From the NCBI GenBank assembly GCA_004357365.1, contig SMVT01000011.1, forward strand, positions 1 to 11,590: a stretch of DNA of 11,590 bases, in the 5' to 3' direction. A program made the translations under genes and the position numbers. The notes below the pieces were generated by a model, which worked only from the letters and a program-made list of their open reading frames with translations, was not told the origin of the DNA and searched no databases. Of this stretch, positions 1 to 7,783 are shown piece after piece. The stretch is from Nitrospina sp. GTDB lineage: Bacteria > Nitrospinota > Nitrospinia > Nitrospinales > Nitrospinaceae. Position 1 is the first letter of the stretch. Every line of letters begins with the position of its first letter.

Positions 1-555
1 GACCCCCGCAATGGTCAGAAATATAAGAAAATAAGCGAGTTGCGCCTGCCAGGGTTTTCCGAGAACCAGGCATAAGACTTCCACCAGCCCCCACAGGCCC
101 AGAATCCACAGCCAGATCCGGATAAACTTTTTGGGATCAGCCTTCAAGTTCCCTTCGGTAAGGATATATTTTCCATTTACTTTCTGGCTGGCGCGGAACC
201 CTTCCACGATCATATAAGGACCCGATATTAACCCCAGAATCACTAAGAAAATATGAAAATACAAAATGGGGCGAAATATGTTGTCATAAATTTCGGGGGG
301 CCCCCCGAAGCCTTCCTTTCCTTCAGCGGCAAGGGCTCCCAGGTTGCGGGCATAGTAATACGCCACAAAATAGGTCACCAGGAAGACTATGGAGATAAGG
401 GCGAGGTTATGGTGGCGGGTGCTCCGTCCGGTTTTGGCCATCCACCAGGCTACCAGGAAGAGGACGGTGAACACCACCGCGAGGAGGTAGCTCAGGTCGG
501 CTCCCAGTGTCCCAGACTGGACCATAAACCCCGGTTTTTTTAAAAAATCCTGCAT
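1..555 (-). CDS. DUF420-like polytopic membrane protein (3' end cut by window edge)
   Basis: The frame is open from an ATG at 555 down to base 1, giving 185 codons with no stop, so the C-terminus lies outside the window. The protein begins MQDFLKKPGF and has about five hydrophobic segments (roughly residues 20-40, 50-68, 98-118, 143-164 and 169-185+). A histidine pair at 48-49 opens the second helix and His101 lies in the third. This helix layout with membrane-face histidines resembles DUF420. That family includes Bacillus/Staphylococcus CtaM (YozB), which is needed to mature haem-copper oxidases. Other histidines typical of DUF420 are not obvious, so it is a distant member at best. It is the third gene of a minus-strand set, 32 bp after the 59-residue protein. 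No strong Shine-Dalgarno sequence precedes the ATG. The gene is near certain; the family is a pattern-based guess and no role beyond a membrane function is shown. Confidence 0.72.
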   Translation of the reverse strand, partial: MQDFLKKPGFMVQSGTLGADLSYLLAVVFTVLFLVAWWMAKTGRSTRHHNLALISIVFLVTYFVAYYYARNLGALAAEGKEGFGGPPEIYDNIFRPILYFHIFLVILGLISGPYMIVEGFRASQKVNGKYILTEGNLKADPKKFIRIWLWILGLWGLVEVLCLVLGKPWQAQLAYFLIFLTIAGV

Positions 556-587
556 GATGGATCAACTCGATTGGAGGGGGAGTGATA

Positions 588-767
588 TCAGGTCTGGCCT
601 TTTCCCAGGATCAGGGTGCCGCCATAAAAGAAGCTGGCGCCGGCCACGGTGCCCCACAACAGAGGCTCCATGCCCAATTGAGTGAAAAACATCAGGACCA
701 CGTAGGTGAGCGCCCCCAGACCTACGATCTGCATGGCTCTTCCCAGAAAATAGCGGAACGGGTTCAT
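588..767 (-). CDS. small two-helix membrane protein, 59 aa, unknown function
   Basis: The reading frame starts at the ATG at 767 (MNPFRYFLGR) and stops with TGA at 588-590. The product is mostly hydrophobic, with two likely membrane helices at about residues 10-30 and 36-55 separated by a short QLGMEP turn. The C-terminus is short and polar (GKGQT). It lies 7 bp after the stop of the upstream 194-residue gene and 32 bp before the DUF420-like gene, all on the same strand, so co-transcription is very likely. No cysteine or histidine is present, so it is not an obvious cofactor-binding protein. Small proteins of this kind often serve as subunits or assembly partners of membrane complexes; here that is inference from position only. 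I do not recognise a named family. Confidence 0.7.
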   Translation of the reverse strand: MNPFRYFLGRAMQIVGLGALTYVVLMFFTQLGMEPLLWGTVAGASFFYGGTLILGKGQT

Positions 768-774
768 GGTTCGA

Positions 775-1359
775 TTACTTCTTTAATTTTTCCCGGACTC
801 GTTTGTTGGCTTCTATAAGGGTGGCCACATGGCTCCCGCAGTATTCCTGAACCTTCTCCTTAACCATCATCAGCGCGATTTTGCCAGTGGTGGTGAATCC
901 GCCCGGAATATCCGGCAGCGGCTCTTTGGCGGAACCGTTGGCCAAGGCTTGGCTCCGTTTCACAATTTCCTGGTCGTCATACAAATCCTCCAGCGGATAG
1001 CTATAGAGGAGCTTGACGTACTCCCTTTCCTTCTCCGTTTCCTTTTTGGAATCCCAGATGATATTTTCCATTTCAATGGAAAGGGGTTTTTTCTTTTGGG
1101 AGTTGGCGACCTTTTTGATTTCCTGGAAATAGGTCTTCAGGTCCTTGTCGGTGGGGAGCTCATCCTGGGGAATTTTGGAACTGATTTCAAACTCCAGGCA
1201 GTTTTCATTCAATACCGGCCGGCTGATTTCATAAGTAATGTTGTTGTGATGGAAGCGCCGTCCTTTTTTGGGTTTGTATTTCTTCTGCAACTCTTCGATC
1301 AGATGGTTCAGCCCATCGCCGGCATACTGGTTAAACATAATTCCCTTTAAATTTGCCAT
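775..1359 (-). CDS. hypothetical soluble protein, 194 aa, first gene of the left minus-strand set
   Basis: I place the start at the ATG at 1359 (MANLKGIMFN) because AGGAG at 1370-1374 sits 10 bases upstream. The frame stays open to an ATG at 1461, but that 34-residue extension is arginine-rich, looks non-coding and has no comparable ribosome site. The 194-residue product is charged and lysine-rich, with no signal peptide or membrane segment. It has an N-terminal mixed region (residues 1-85), a charged, probably helical middle (about 100-145), a proline/glycine stretch (PLPDIPGG, about 147-154) and a C-terminal lysine-rich helix. The two cysteines (54 and 174) form no metal motif. The neighbours downstream are two membrane proteins, so it may be a cytoplasmic partner of a membrane complex. 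I do not recognise the family. Confidence 0.75.
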   Translation of the reverse strand: MANLKGIMFNQYAGDGLNHLIEELQKKYKPKKGRRFHHNNITYEISRPVLNENCLEFEISSKIPQDELPTDKDLKTYFQEIKKVANSQKKKPLSIEMENIIWDSKKETEKEREYVKLLYSYPLEDLYDDQEIVKRSQALANGSAKEPLPDIPGGFTTTGKIALMMVKEKVQEYCGSHVATLIEANKRVREKLKK

Positions 1360-1418
1360 AAATATAAAACTCCTGATTTTGCTTCGGTTTGTGCTGATAA
1401 TGGGGGTTCGGTCCGCAA

Positions 1419-1433
1419 GCCGCCCCGGGCGGC
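1419..1433. repeat. GC-rich palindrome in the leader of the 194-aa gene
   Basis: GCCGCCC and GGGCGGC form 7-bp inverted arms around a single C. It lies 60-75 bp upstream of the ATG at 1359, in the 196-bp gap between the two minus-strand blocks. It could end transcription coming from the HmuY-domain gene, but no T-run follows on either strand. Chance occurrence in GC-rich DNA is possible. Confidence 0.3.
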
Positions 1434-1555
1434 CAGTCCGGCAAATATTGAAATTTACCATACCCGTCGGGCAGGTTCACCTTTTGTTTTCAGACCGGTG
1501 CGGATGGGCTCATAGGAGACGCCGCGGGAACCCGGCCCGGAATTTGAGATGATGC

Positions 1556-2353
1556 CTAAAGCTCTGAAATATTTGGACTTTTGGCTACCACAGGCGAGGC
1601 GAACGAGCCGCTGTTATCCTTCAGGAAACTTTTGGTGCCCTGGTCCTGATACCTGTATTTCATCTGGATGCAACCCGGCTGTTTGTTCGCGCAATAGTAA
1701 CTCGTAAACTGGATCTTGGCGAACTTGCCGTCGGAAGTGCGCAGGACGTAGACGTTTTTTCGTGCCGTCAGTTTGTGGGTGATGAAATTGTACTTGAACC
1801 AGTTCACAAGCACGGGGTTTTCCGGTTCGCTGCGCGTGGTTTGATCCACAATAAATTCCTTCAAGGGAACGTTTTCCACCGCGTCGAACGAGACTTCTCC
1901 CAGATCAATCAGCCCCGCCTGGCCGAACTTGTTGGTGGCGCCTCCGTTGGAAATGATTTTACCGCGGCGGAAGGCCAGATCCCATTCCAGCGAAGAGGGA
2001 TCATGGATTTTCACCTGCCGGCCCCGCGAGAAATCAAAATAAGTCCATTGCTCCTCGTTGGTGGCGTCGATCATTATGCTTTGCGCCGCAAGCAGATTGG
2101 GGTTCACCGTGGCAATCGATTGCGCTCCGCGGGAGGGCTGGCCCGGGCCGCCTTTTTTCTGGTTGACGCTGGGCGACTCCAGAAAGCTGTCGATTTGCTC
2201 CAGCTTCAGAGGAAGCCAGAACAGACTGACCAGCAGGATCGTCACGCAGAGATTCAGAAAGAAAAGGTTTTTCCAAAGCTTCTTTTTCTTCTGCCTCTCC
2301 GGGTTGAGATCCGGCGTGTCATGGATGGAATGGGAATCAAAGCTTTCGTTCAT
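1556..2353 (-). CDS. HmuY-domain protein with N-terminal membrane anchor
   Basis: This 265-residue protein has a charged cytoplasmic N-terminus ending in QKKKKLWKN and one hydrophobic anchor at about 30-48. A linker follows, then a HmuY-like domain at about 90-240. The family signs are the WTYFDFSRGRQV strand (103-114), the WDLAFRRGKIISNGG block (124-138), an Asp-rich turn, LVNWFKYN (182-189), and YVLRTSDGKFAKIQFTSYY followed by MKYRYQ. Porphyromonas HmuY is a secreted haem-binding lipoprotein that uses two histidines; related Bacteroidota proteins use methionines. Here there is no lipobox, the protein looks like a type II membrane protein, and its only domain histidines are near 117 and 193. 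Cys221 and Cys228 may form a disulfide outside the cytoplasm. AAGGA five or so bases before the ATG at 2353 supports the start. It follows the CsgG-like gene by 22 bp, so the two are probably one operon. The family call is fairly firm; haem binding is untested. Confidence 0.8.
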   Translation of the reverse strand: MNESFDSHSIHDTPDLNPERQKKKKLWKNLFFLNLCVTILLVSLFWLPLKLEQIDSFLESPSVNQKKGGPGQPSRGAQSIATVNPNLLAAQSIMIDATNEEQWTYFDFSRGRQVKIHDPSSLEWDLAFRRGKIISNGGATNKFGQAGLIDLGEVSFDAVENVPLKEFIVDQTTRSEPENPVLVNWFKYNFITHKLTARKNVYVLRTSDGKFAKIQFTSYYCANKQPGCIQMKYRYQDQGTKSFLKDNSGSFASPVVAKSPNISEL

Positions 2354-2375
2354 GGTCCTTATATCTGTGAAGGGT

Positions 2376-3287
2376 TTACTCTGAGTTTGCCATATCGCGA
2401 AAATCCTTCAACACTTTTTTAATGGCATGGCGGGAAAAATTCTGTTTGTCCATCCACCGGTTTTTTGCTGAAAAGATATTGCCCATCGAGACCGTCTGCG
2501 ATCCCGTAAACTGGGCTCCCCAGATGGCTTCCCCGGTCCGGGTGCTGATCAGGTACACCCCGAACTCCACTCCGGCGCCTTCGCTGGTGTCCGGGCGGCC
2601 TGCATGGTTCCGGTACCGGTTGGTGTACCGGGTGACGATGCCGATCAGCACGGCGTCAAATTTTTCCCTGGAATAAGGCAGATCATAACCGGATTGGAGT
2701 TGCACAGGCTGTAAGTCCTTCGTCCCTTCTCCGGCAGGGGGCTTCTGATCCGGCGTGGTGATCATCTTCAACTGGAATTCCTCCAGCATCCGGGTCGGGG
2801 AAATGATCGACAGTTGTTTCACCGACTGCAACTCGTCCGAAAACTGGTTGGCGACCAGATACCCGGCATTTTTATCCTTGCCCAGTCCCTGGGTTTTATT
2901 TTCGAAAAAGACCACTCCGATGCGCCGTGCCTGTTTGAAGGCCTTGCTGTCAAACACCTTGCTCTGCACTTGGTCGTCCGGGTCCACCTCCAGAAGCTGA
3001 TGATAATACACTGGGAACCGGCCGCGCCGCGGAAATTTTTTCAGATAATCCGGATAGGGGTGCGGCTCGTTGATCTCATCCGTAAGATTCGGATTGTGAG
3101 TGCGATATTCCTCGGCCGGAATATGGAGCAGGGGATGCTTGTTGAGCGACGGGTGCGGATTTTCCTGATGCAGCGGAAACGCATCGTCGGTGTTGATGGC
3201 CACCGCAGGACCAGCGGTAAAAATCAGACCCGCCGCGCCAATCATGTATAATAATACATTGATAAAAAAGCGTTTTCCGGAAATCAT
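2376..3287 (-). CDS. exported CsgG/LpoB-like (TolB-N fold type) envelope protein, His-rich N-terminal region
   Basis: The 303-residue product starts at the ATG at 3287, with GAGGTG just upstream as ribosome site. A signal peptide covers residues 1-30 (hydrophobic 9-26, cleavage after GPAVA), without a lipobox cysteine. Residues 31-100 are proline- and histidine-rich, with His at about 40, 45, 51, 55, 64, 76 and 96. From about 119 the pattern resembles CsgG, LpoB and GNA1162-type proteins: a first strand ARRIGVVFFENKT (119-131), then FDAVLIGIVTRY (210-221), then a VYLISTRTGEAIWGAQFTG strand pair (244-262) and a C-terminal helix. Such proteins work in the periplasm or outer membrane, in secretion, peptidoglycan-synthase activation or surface-organelle assembly. 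The HmuY-domain gene directly downstream suggests a shared envelope job, possibly haem or metal handling. No cysteine is present. The fold family is an inference from these motifs; the function is unknown. Confidence 0.7.
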   Translation of the reverse strand: MISGKRFFINVLLYMIGAAGLIFTAGPAVAINTDDAFPLHQENPHPSLNKHPLLHIPAEEYRTHNPNLTDEINEPHPYPDYLKKFPRRGRFPVYYHQLLEVDPDDQVQSKVFDSKAFKQARRIGVVFFENKTQGLGKDKNAGYLVANQFSDELQSVKQLSIISPTRMLEEFQLKMITTPDQKPPAGEGTKDLQPVQLQSGYDLPYSREKFDAVLIGIVTRYTNRYRNHAGRPDTSEGAGVEFGVYLISTRTGEAIWGAQFTGSQTVSMGNIFSAKNRWMDKQNFSRHAIKKVLKDFRDMANSE

Positions 3288-3341
3288 GGTGTCACCTCAA
3301 GCCGGGTGATTCAGAAGAAAAATAAATGTCCCCTTGGATTT

Positions 3342-3369
3342 AATATATCACAGGGGCAAGCGAAAACAA
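3342..3369 (-). promoter_or_regulatory. predicted sigma-70 promoter of the CsgG-like/HmuY operon
   Basis: On the minus strand an extended -10 (TGA then TATATT, at 3350-3342) lies 16 bp after a weak -35 (TTGTTT, 3369-3364). Transcription would begin near 3335, giving a leader of about 48 bases before the ATG at 3287. The -10 matches consensus at five of six bases. The site sits in the 158-bp divergent gap shared with the 683-residue oxidoreductase gene. Confidence 0.45.
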
Positions 3370-3445
3370 CTGGAATTGAACCGATCCCATCCACCCTCCA
3401 CCCGAGGCGAAGGAGCCCTTTCGATCCTTTCCAGAATAATCTCTA

Positions 3446-5497
3446 ATGATCCCTTTCATGGATGTTTCCGTAGCTCTATTCATTTCCCACTCTATAAGTG
3501 GCTTTGAAAATCCGGGCCCTCCCTGGATTTTAGGCGGAGTCACTCTGCTCTCTCTGTTTTTTTTCATTTGGGGGCTGTGGCCGAAAGCGCGGGTTATGGC
3601 CCAGGCCGCTAAGGAAAACCGCATGGATCGCCCTATCCGGAGGTTAGGAAACACCTTGGTAATCGCCCTGGCCCAATCCAAAATGTTCAAGGACGGACCC
3701 GTGGGTTTGATGCACGCCTTCATCTTCTGGGGCTTTTTAATTTTACTGTTTCGTGCTTTTCAGTTTTTCCTTATCGGCTTTTTCCCGGGCTTCCAAATGA
3801 TCCTGCCCGGATGGGATTCGGTGGCTCATGCCTACCTCTTGGTAAAGGACGGTTTTGTCCTGCTGGTTATCCTGGCCTGCCTGTATGCGTTGTTCCGACG
3901 GCTGGTGACGAAACCGAAGCGCCTCAATCTCTCCGGCGAGGGGATCGCCATCCTGGGCCTCATACTCGCCATCATGGTGTCGGATATCCTGTTCGACGGG
4001 GCTGAGATCGCGGCCTTTGAATCTCTGGCGGGATGGTGGACTCCTTTGGGCTCGGGATTTTCATCCCTGTTGACGGGAATGGAAGGTGCCGCCCTTAATC
4101 ATGTGTGGCAGGTCGGTTATTGGACACACGTCATTTCGATCCTGATCTTTCTGGTTCTGCTCCCGCGTTCGAAACACTTCCATATTATTACCTCCATTCC
4201 CAACGTGTTTCTGGGCAACGTCACCCAGACCGGCAACCAGTTGAGCAGACTCGATTTCGAGGACGAGAGTAAGGAGACCTTCGGCGTCACCCGCATCGAG
4301 GAGTTTTCCTGGAAGAAACTGCTCGATTTCCACACCTGCACCGAGTGCGGGCGGTGCGACGTGTTCTGCCCGGCGCTCAATACGGACAAACCGTTGTCGC
4401 CGAAGCAGTTCACCATCGACCTGCGCGATCATCTCAATGCGGAAACGCCTAACCTGCTCAGTAAAAAAAAGAAAGAAGAGAATCAAACGGGGTCCAGCGG
4501 CACGCCGGCGGCTTTACTGGGAGGGGTGATCCAGGACGAAACGGTCTGGGCCTGCACCACCTGCGGCGCGTGCGAGGAGGAATGCCCGGTGATGATCGAA
4601 TTCGTCAACAAGATGGTCGACCTGCGCCGCAGCCTGGTGCTCACTGAAAACCGATATCCGAAAGAACTCGCCGGAGCGTTCAAATCGCTGGAGACCCACA
4701 GCAACCCGTGGGGTTTTCCCGGCACCCAGCGCGAGGCCTGGGCGCAGGAATTGGGCGTGAAGCAGTGGGATAAAAACCATCCGACCGAGTACCTGTACTT
4801 CGTGGGATGCAACGGCTCGTTCGACAACCGCGGTAAAAAGATCTCGGAGTCGGTGGTGCGGGCCCTGCGAAAAGCGGGGGTCGATTTCTCCATCCTCGGC
4901 AACCGGGAAGGGTGCACCGGCGATCCGGCCCGGCGGCTCGGCAACGAGTACCTGTTCGACATGCTGGCGACGCAGAACGCTAAAACCTTCAAGGAGCAGG
5001 GAGTGATCAAAGTGATCGTCCACTGCCCGCACTGTTTCAACTCGCTCAAACACGAGTACCCCGAGTTCGGGGCGAAGCTGGAGGTCATCCATCATTCGGA
5101 ACTGCTGGCCGCTTTAATAAAGGAAAACAAACTGCCGGTAACCGGCGGCGCAACCGACGAAACCGTCGTCGTGCACGATTCCTGTTACATGGGACGTCAT
5201 AACAAAGTGTACGATGCGCCGCGTGACATTTTAAAATCCACGGTGTCTCCGGAGAGAATCAAAGAAGTGGACAACTCGCGCGAGCGCGGCACCTGTTGCG
5301 GCGCGGGCGGCGCGCGGTTTCTGCTGGAAGAGACCGGTCCGCGCATCAGTCACCTCCGCATCGACGAGCTCATGCAGGCGAATCCCGACACCATCGCCGT
5401 CTCCTGTCCCTTTTGCGTGCTCATGCTGGAAGATGCCCTCAAAGCCAAAAACCTCGCCGACCGGGTGAAGGTCAAAGACATCTCGGAAATGTTATAA
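3446..5497 (+). CDS. membrane NarI/HdrD-like iron-sulfur oxidoreductase (DUF224/CCG fusion)
   Basis: The 683-residue protein fuses a cytochrome b-like membrane domain to an iron-sulfur and cysteine-rich domain. Residues 1-245 carry about five helices, with candidate haem-ligand histidines at 90 (GLMHAFIFWGF), 128, 219 and 228, as in NarI-type quinone-side subunits. Two [4Fe-4S] motifs follow: CTECGRCDVFC (Cys298, 301, 304, 308) and CTTCGACEEEC (Cys370, 373, 376, 380). Next are two CCG-type halves: Cys455, Cys490 in GCTGDPARR and CPHC at 527-530, then Cys580, CCGAGGAR at 617-624 and CPFC at 654-657. This layout is known from EtfAB:(mena)quinone oxidoreductases and related HdrD/GlpC-like proteins, which pass electrons between a soluble donor and quinone. 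No etfAB is in the window, so the donor is unknown. An in-frame TAA at 3437 fixes the start at or after the ATG at 3446; no Shine-Dalgarno sequence precedes it. Confidence 0.9.
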   Translation: MIPFMDVSVALFISHSISGFENPGPPWILGGVTLLSLFFFIWGLWPKARVMAQAAKENRMDRPIRRLGNTLVIALAQSKMFKDGPVGLMHAFIFWGFLILLFRAFQFFLIGFFPGFQMILPGWDSVAHAYLLVKDGFVLLVILACLYALFRRLVTKPKRLNLSGEGIAILGLILAIMVSDILFDGAEIAAFESLAGWWTPLGSGFSSLLTGMEGAALNHVWQVGYWTHVISILIFLVLLPRSKHFHIITSIPNVFLGNVTQTGNQLSRLDFEDESKETFGVTRIEEFSWKKLLDFHTCTECGRCDVFCPALNTDKPLSPKQFTIDLRDHLNAETPNLLSKKKKEENQTGSSGTPAALLGGVIQDETVWACTTCGACEEECPVMIEFVNKMVDLRRSLVLTENRYPKELAGAFKSLETHSNPWGFPGTQREAWAQELGVKQWDKNHPTEYLYFVGCNGSFDNRGKKISESVVRALRKAGVDFSILGNREGCTGDPARRLGNEYLFDMLATQNAKTFKEQGVIKVIVHCPHCFNSLKHEYPEFGAKLEVIHHSELLAALIKENKLPVTGGATDETVVVHDSCYMGRHNKVYDAPRDILKSTVSPERIKEVDNSRERGTCCGAGGARFLLEETGPRISHLRIDELMQANPDTIAVSCPFCVLMLEDALKAKNLADRVKVKDISEML

Positions 5498-5561
5498 TGT
5501 TACCTTCTTCCCTTGTGAATTTTATGCGATTTTTAAGCCAAATAGTCAGAGGGCAAATAGC

Positions 5562-7739
5562 ATGAAACGCAAGTTTGTCTTCTTGGTAGCCGTAACTTGT
5601 TTTACCCTGGCGGTTATTGGGTTTGACCGGGGTTCTGCCTTATCCAACCCAGGCGTTTCCAAACCCTCGCGTGACAATGTTGCTCCTGTTGCCACTTCCC
5701 TAAAACGCTACAACCGATTGATCCACGAAAAGAGCCCTTACCTGCTTCAACACGCGGATAATCCGATCTATTGGTATCCTTGGGGAGAAGAAGCCTTCGC
5801 GGCGGCCCGGGCGGAGAACAAGCCTATTTTTCTCAGCATTGGCTATTCCACCTGCCATTGGTGTCATGTCCTTGAAAAGGAGTCGTTTGAAAATCAAGAA
5901 GTGGCGGATTTATTAAACCAAGGCTACATCAGTATCAAGGTGGATCGGGAAGAGAATCCCGATGTGGATAAATTTTATATGAATATTGTTCAGGCCATGA
6001 CCGGCGGCGGTGGCTGGCCCATGACTGTGGTGATGACTCCTGATCGCATTCCTTTCTTTGGTGGGACTTATTTTCCACGCGATCAAATTATTAAAATTCT
6101 ACAAGCCCTCCATTCAGCTTGGGAAAACCAGCCGGAGAAAATTAAATCCATTGGGGAAAGGGTCCGCAGGTTTGTCGAAGCGTCGGATGATATTTCTGCT
6201 GGAACCGCCAGTTTGAACGAAGACATTTTTAAAACCTTTTATAAAAGGATGGTCAGCAGGTTTGATCGGGAAAACGGTGGATTTGGGCGATCCCCAAAAT
6301 TTCCGCCCACCATGAAATTAAGAGTTTTGTTGCGTATCGCGCACCGGACGGGGAGCAAGAAACCTCTGGTGATGGTGGAATCCACCTTGGAACATATGGC
6401 GCGGGGAGGAATATACGATCATCTGGGAGGCGGGTTTCACCGCTATTCCACCGACCGGGTTTGGCGGGTCCCTCATTTTGAAAAAATGCTTTATAACCAG
6501 GCCGCTTTGTCTTTAGTTTATCTGGAGGGTTTTCAGCTCACGCACAACAAGATGTTTGAATCGGTTGCCCGGGGGATACTGGATTACGTTTTAAAGGACA
6601 TGACCGGGCCGGAAGGCGGTTTTTATTCCGCGGAAGATGCCGACAGCGAGGGTGAAGAGGGTATATTTTACGTATGGTCTAATGAGGAACTGAAAAAACT
6701 CCTCACAAAAGATGAATATGAACGGGTAAAAAAGATTTATGGAGTGACCCTCGAAGGAAATTTTGGAGAACTCGGAGAAGAAGGGAAGAATATCTTTTAT
6801 CTCCAGAAAGAAGTGTCCTGGGACGTTAAGGCTGACCCTGTTGTGCAGTCGATCCATCGAAAGCTTTTGGCGGTCAGGGTAAAACGGGTGCACCCGTTCA
6901 AGGACGATAAGATTCTAACCGCCTGGAACGGGTTGATGTTGGGTTCTATGGCGAAAGCTTACCAGGTGTTGGGCGATAAAAAATACCTGATCGCCGCACA
7001 AAAAGCGGCCGGGTTCATTAAAAACCACCTTGTTCAAAATGAAAAACTGGCCAGGAGGTTTCGGGCAGGTGAAGTCAAACACACGGCTGTTCTCGATGAC
7101 TATGCCTATCTGATCCAAGGATTAATAGCCCTTTATGAAGCGGATTTCGACGAACGGTGGATCCATTGGGCGCGAAGACTTCAAAAAAAGCAGGATGATT
7201 TGTTTTGGGATGCCGGCGCAGGGGCGTATTTCTTTTCTGAAAAATCGGGCAATTTCCTGCCCGTGCGCAAAAAAGGCTTTGAAGATAGCGCCAGGCCCAA
7301 CAGTAATGCCGTTTCTGCTTTAAATCTTCTGAAACTTTTTAATTTTACTTTTGAAAATGACTATATGAATAAAAGCAGAAAAATATTGTCTGCTTCCAGC
7401 GGCTTGATGATTCAAACTCCAGGAGGTTTTACGCAAATGTTGATCGCCTTGGATTTTTATCTCGACCGCTCCAAGGAAATTGCTGTGGTCGGGCCGGCCC
7501 ATTCCTTGAAAACGAAATCTATCTTAAAAACGCTACGCACACGATTTATTCCCAACAAGACCCTCGCTTACTCCCAGCCAAACGCAAAAGTCACCCTTCC
7601 TATTTTGGAAGGTAAAGTCACGGCAAATGGAAAGACAACAGTTTATGTGTGTGAAAACAATGTCTGTAAATTCCCGACAGGGGACCTGATCAAAATCCGG
7701 GAATTGGTCTTCGATAACAAAAAATACACCTTAAATTGA
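5562..7739 (+). CDS. exported DUF255 / YyaL (SSP411)-type thioredoxin-domain protein
   Basis: The protein of about 725 residues opens with a signal peptide or anchor (MKRKFVFLVA, hydrophobic to about 20). The thioredoxin-like DUF255 domain spans about 48-210: SPYLLQHADNPIYWYPW (58-74), GYSTCHWCHVLEKESFEN (94-111; Cys98 and Cys101 are the CxxC pair) and GGWPMTVVMTPD...FFGGTYFP (150-172). A long six-hairpin-glycosidase-like helical part follows, with FGRSPKFPP near 242, GGIYDHLGGGFHRYSTD near 283, VPHFEKMLYNQA near 304, AEDADSEGEEG near 358 and DKILTAWNGLM near 450. A VYVCENNVC segment lies near the C-terminus. Length and motif order match the family; its biochemical activity is not established. 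Many homologues lack export signals, so the leader is notable. The start has GAGGGC shortly upstream. It lies 64 bp after the oxidoreductase gene. Its AT-rich codon use differs from the GC-rich genes on its right. Confidence 0.88.
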   Translation: MKRKFVFLVAVTCFTLAVIGFDRGSALSNPGVSKPSRDNVAPVATSLKRYNRLIHEKSPYLLQHADNPIYWYPWGEEAFAAARAENKPIFLSIGYSTCHWCHVLEKESFENQEVADLLNQGYISIKVDREENPDVDKFYMNIVQAMTGGGGWPMTVVMTPDRIPFFGGTYFPRDQIIKILQALHSAWENQPEKIKSIGERVRRFVEASDDISAGTASLNEDIFKTFYKRMVSRFDRENGGFGRSPKFPPTMKLRVLLRIAHRTGSKKPLVMVESTLEHMARGGIYDHLGGGFHRYSTDRVWRVPHFEKMLYNQAALSLVYLEGFQLTHNKMFESVARGILDYVLKDMTGPEGGFYSAEDADSEGEEGIFYVWSNEELKKLLTKDEYERVKKIYGVTLEGNFGELGEEGKNIFYLQKEVSWDVKADPVVQSIHRKLLAVRVKRVHPFKDDKILTAWNGLMLGSMAKAYQVLGDKKYLIAAQKAAGFIKNHLVQNEKLARRFRAGEVKHTAVLDDYAYLIQGLIALYEADFDERWIHWARRLQKKQDDLFWDAGAGAYFFSEKSGNFLPVRKKGFEDSARPNSNAVSALNLLKLFNFTFENDYMNKSRKILSASSGLMIQTPGGFTQMLIALDFYLDRSKEIAVVGPAHSLKTKSILKTLRTRFIPNKTLAYSQPNAKVTLPILEGKVTANGKTTVYVCENNVCKFPTGDLIKIRELVFDNKKYTLN

Positions 7740-7783
7740 TCGGTTTTCGTAACTCCGGGTTCATAGGCCCGGGCTCGTATTGC

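Noticed and set aside
829..1350. 173-codon plus-strand frame
   Set aside because: It lies wholly opposite the minus-strand 194-aa gene, has no ribosome site and resembles no family.
1360..1461. 34-residue N-terminal extension of the 194-aa gene (ATG at 1461)
   Set aside because: The extension is arginine-rich, crosses a GC palindrome and lacks a ribosome site, while the ATG at 1359 has AGGAG at good spacing.
1775..2422. 215-codon plus-strand frame
   Set aside because: It is antisense to the HmuY-domain gene, whose motifs are clear; the plus-strand product has no recognisable features.
3327..3358. Apparent inverted repeat around the -10 of the CsgG-like operon
   Set aside because: Only CCCCT pairs without a bulge; the match is too short to separate from chance.
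7755..7772. CCGGG...CCCGG hairpin as terminator of the DUF255 gene
   Set aside because: The stem is only 5 bp and the following sequence is not a proper T-run.
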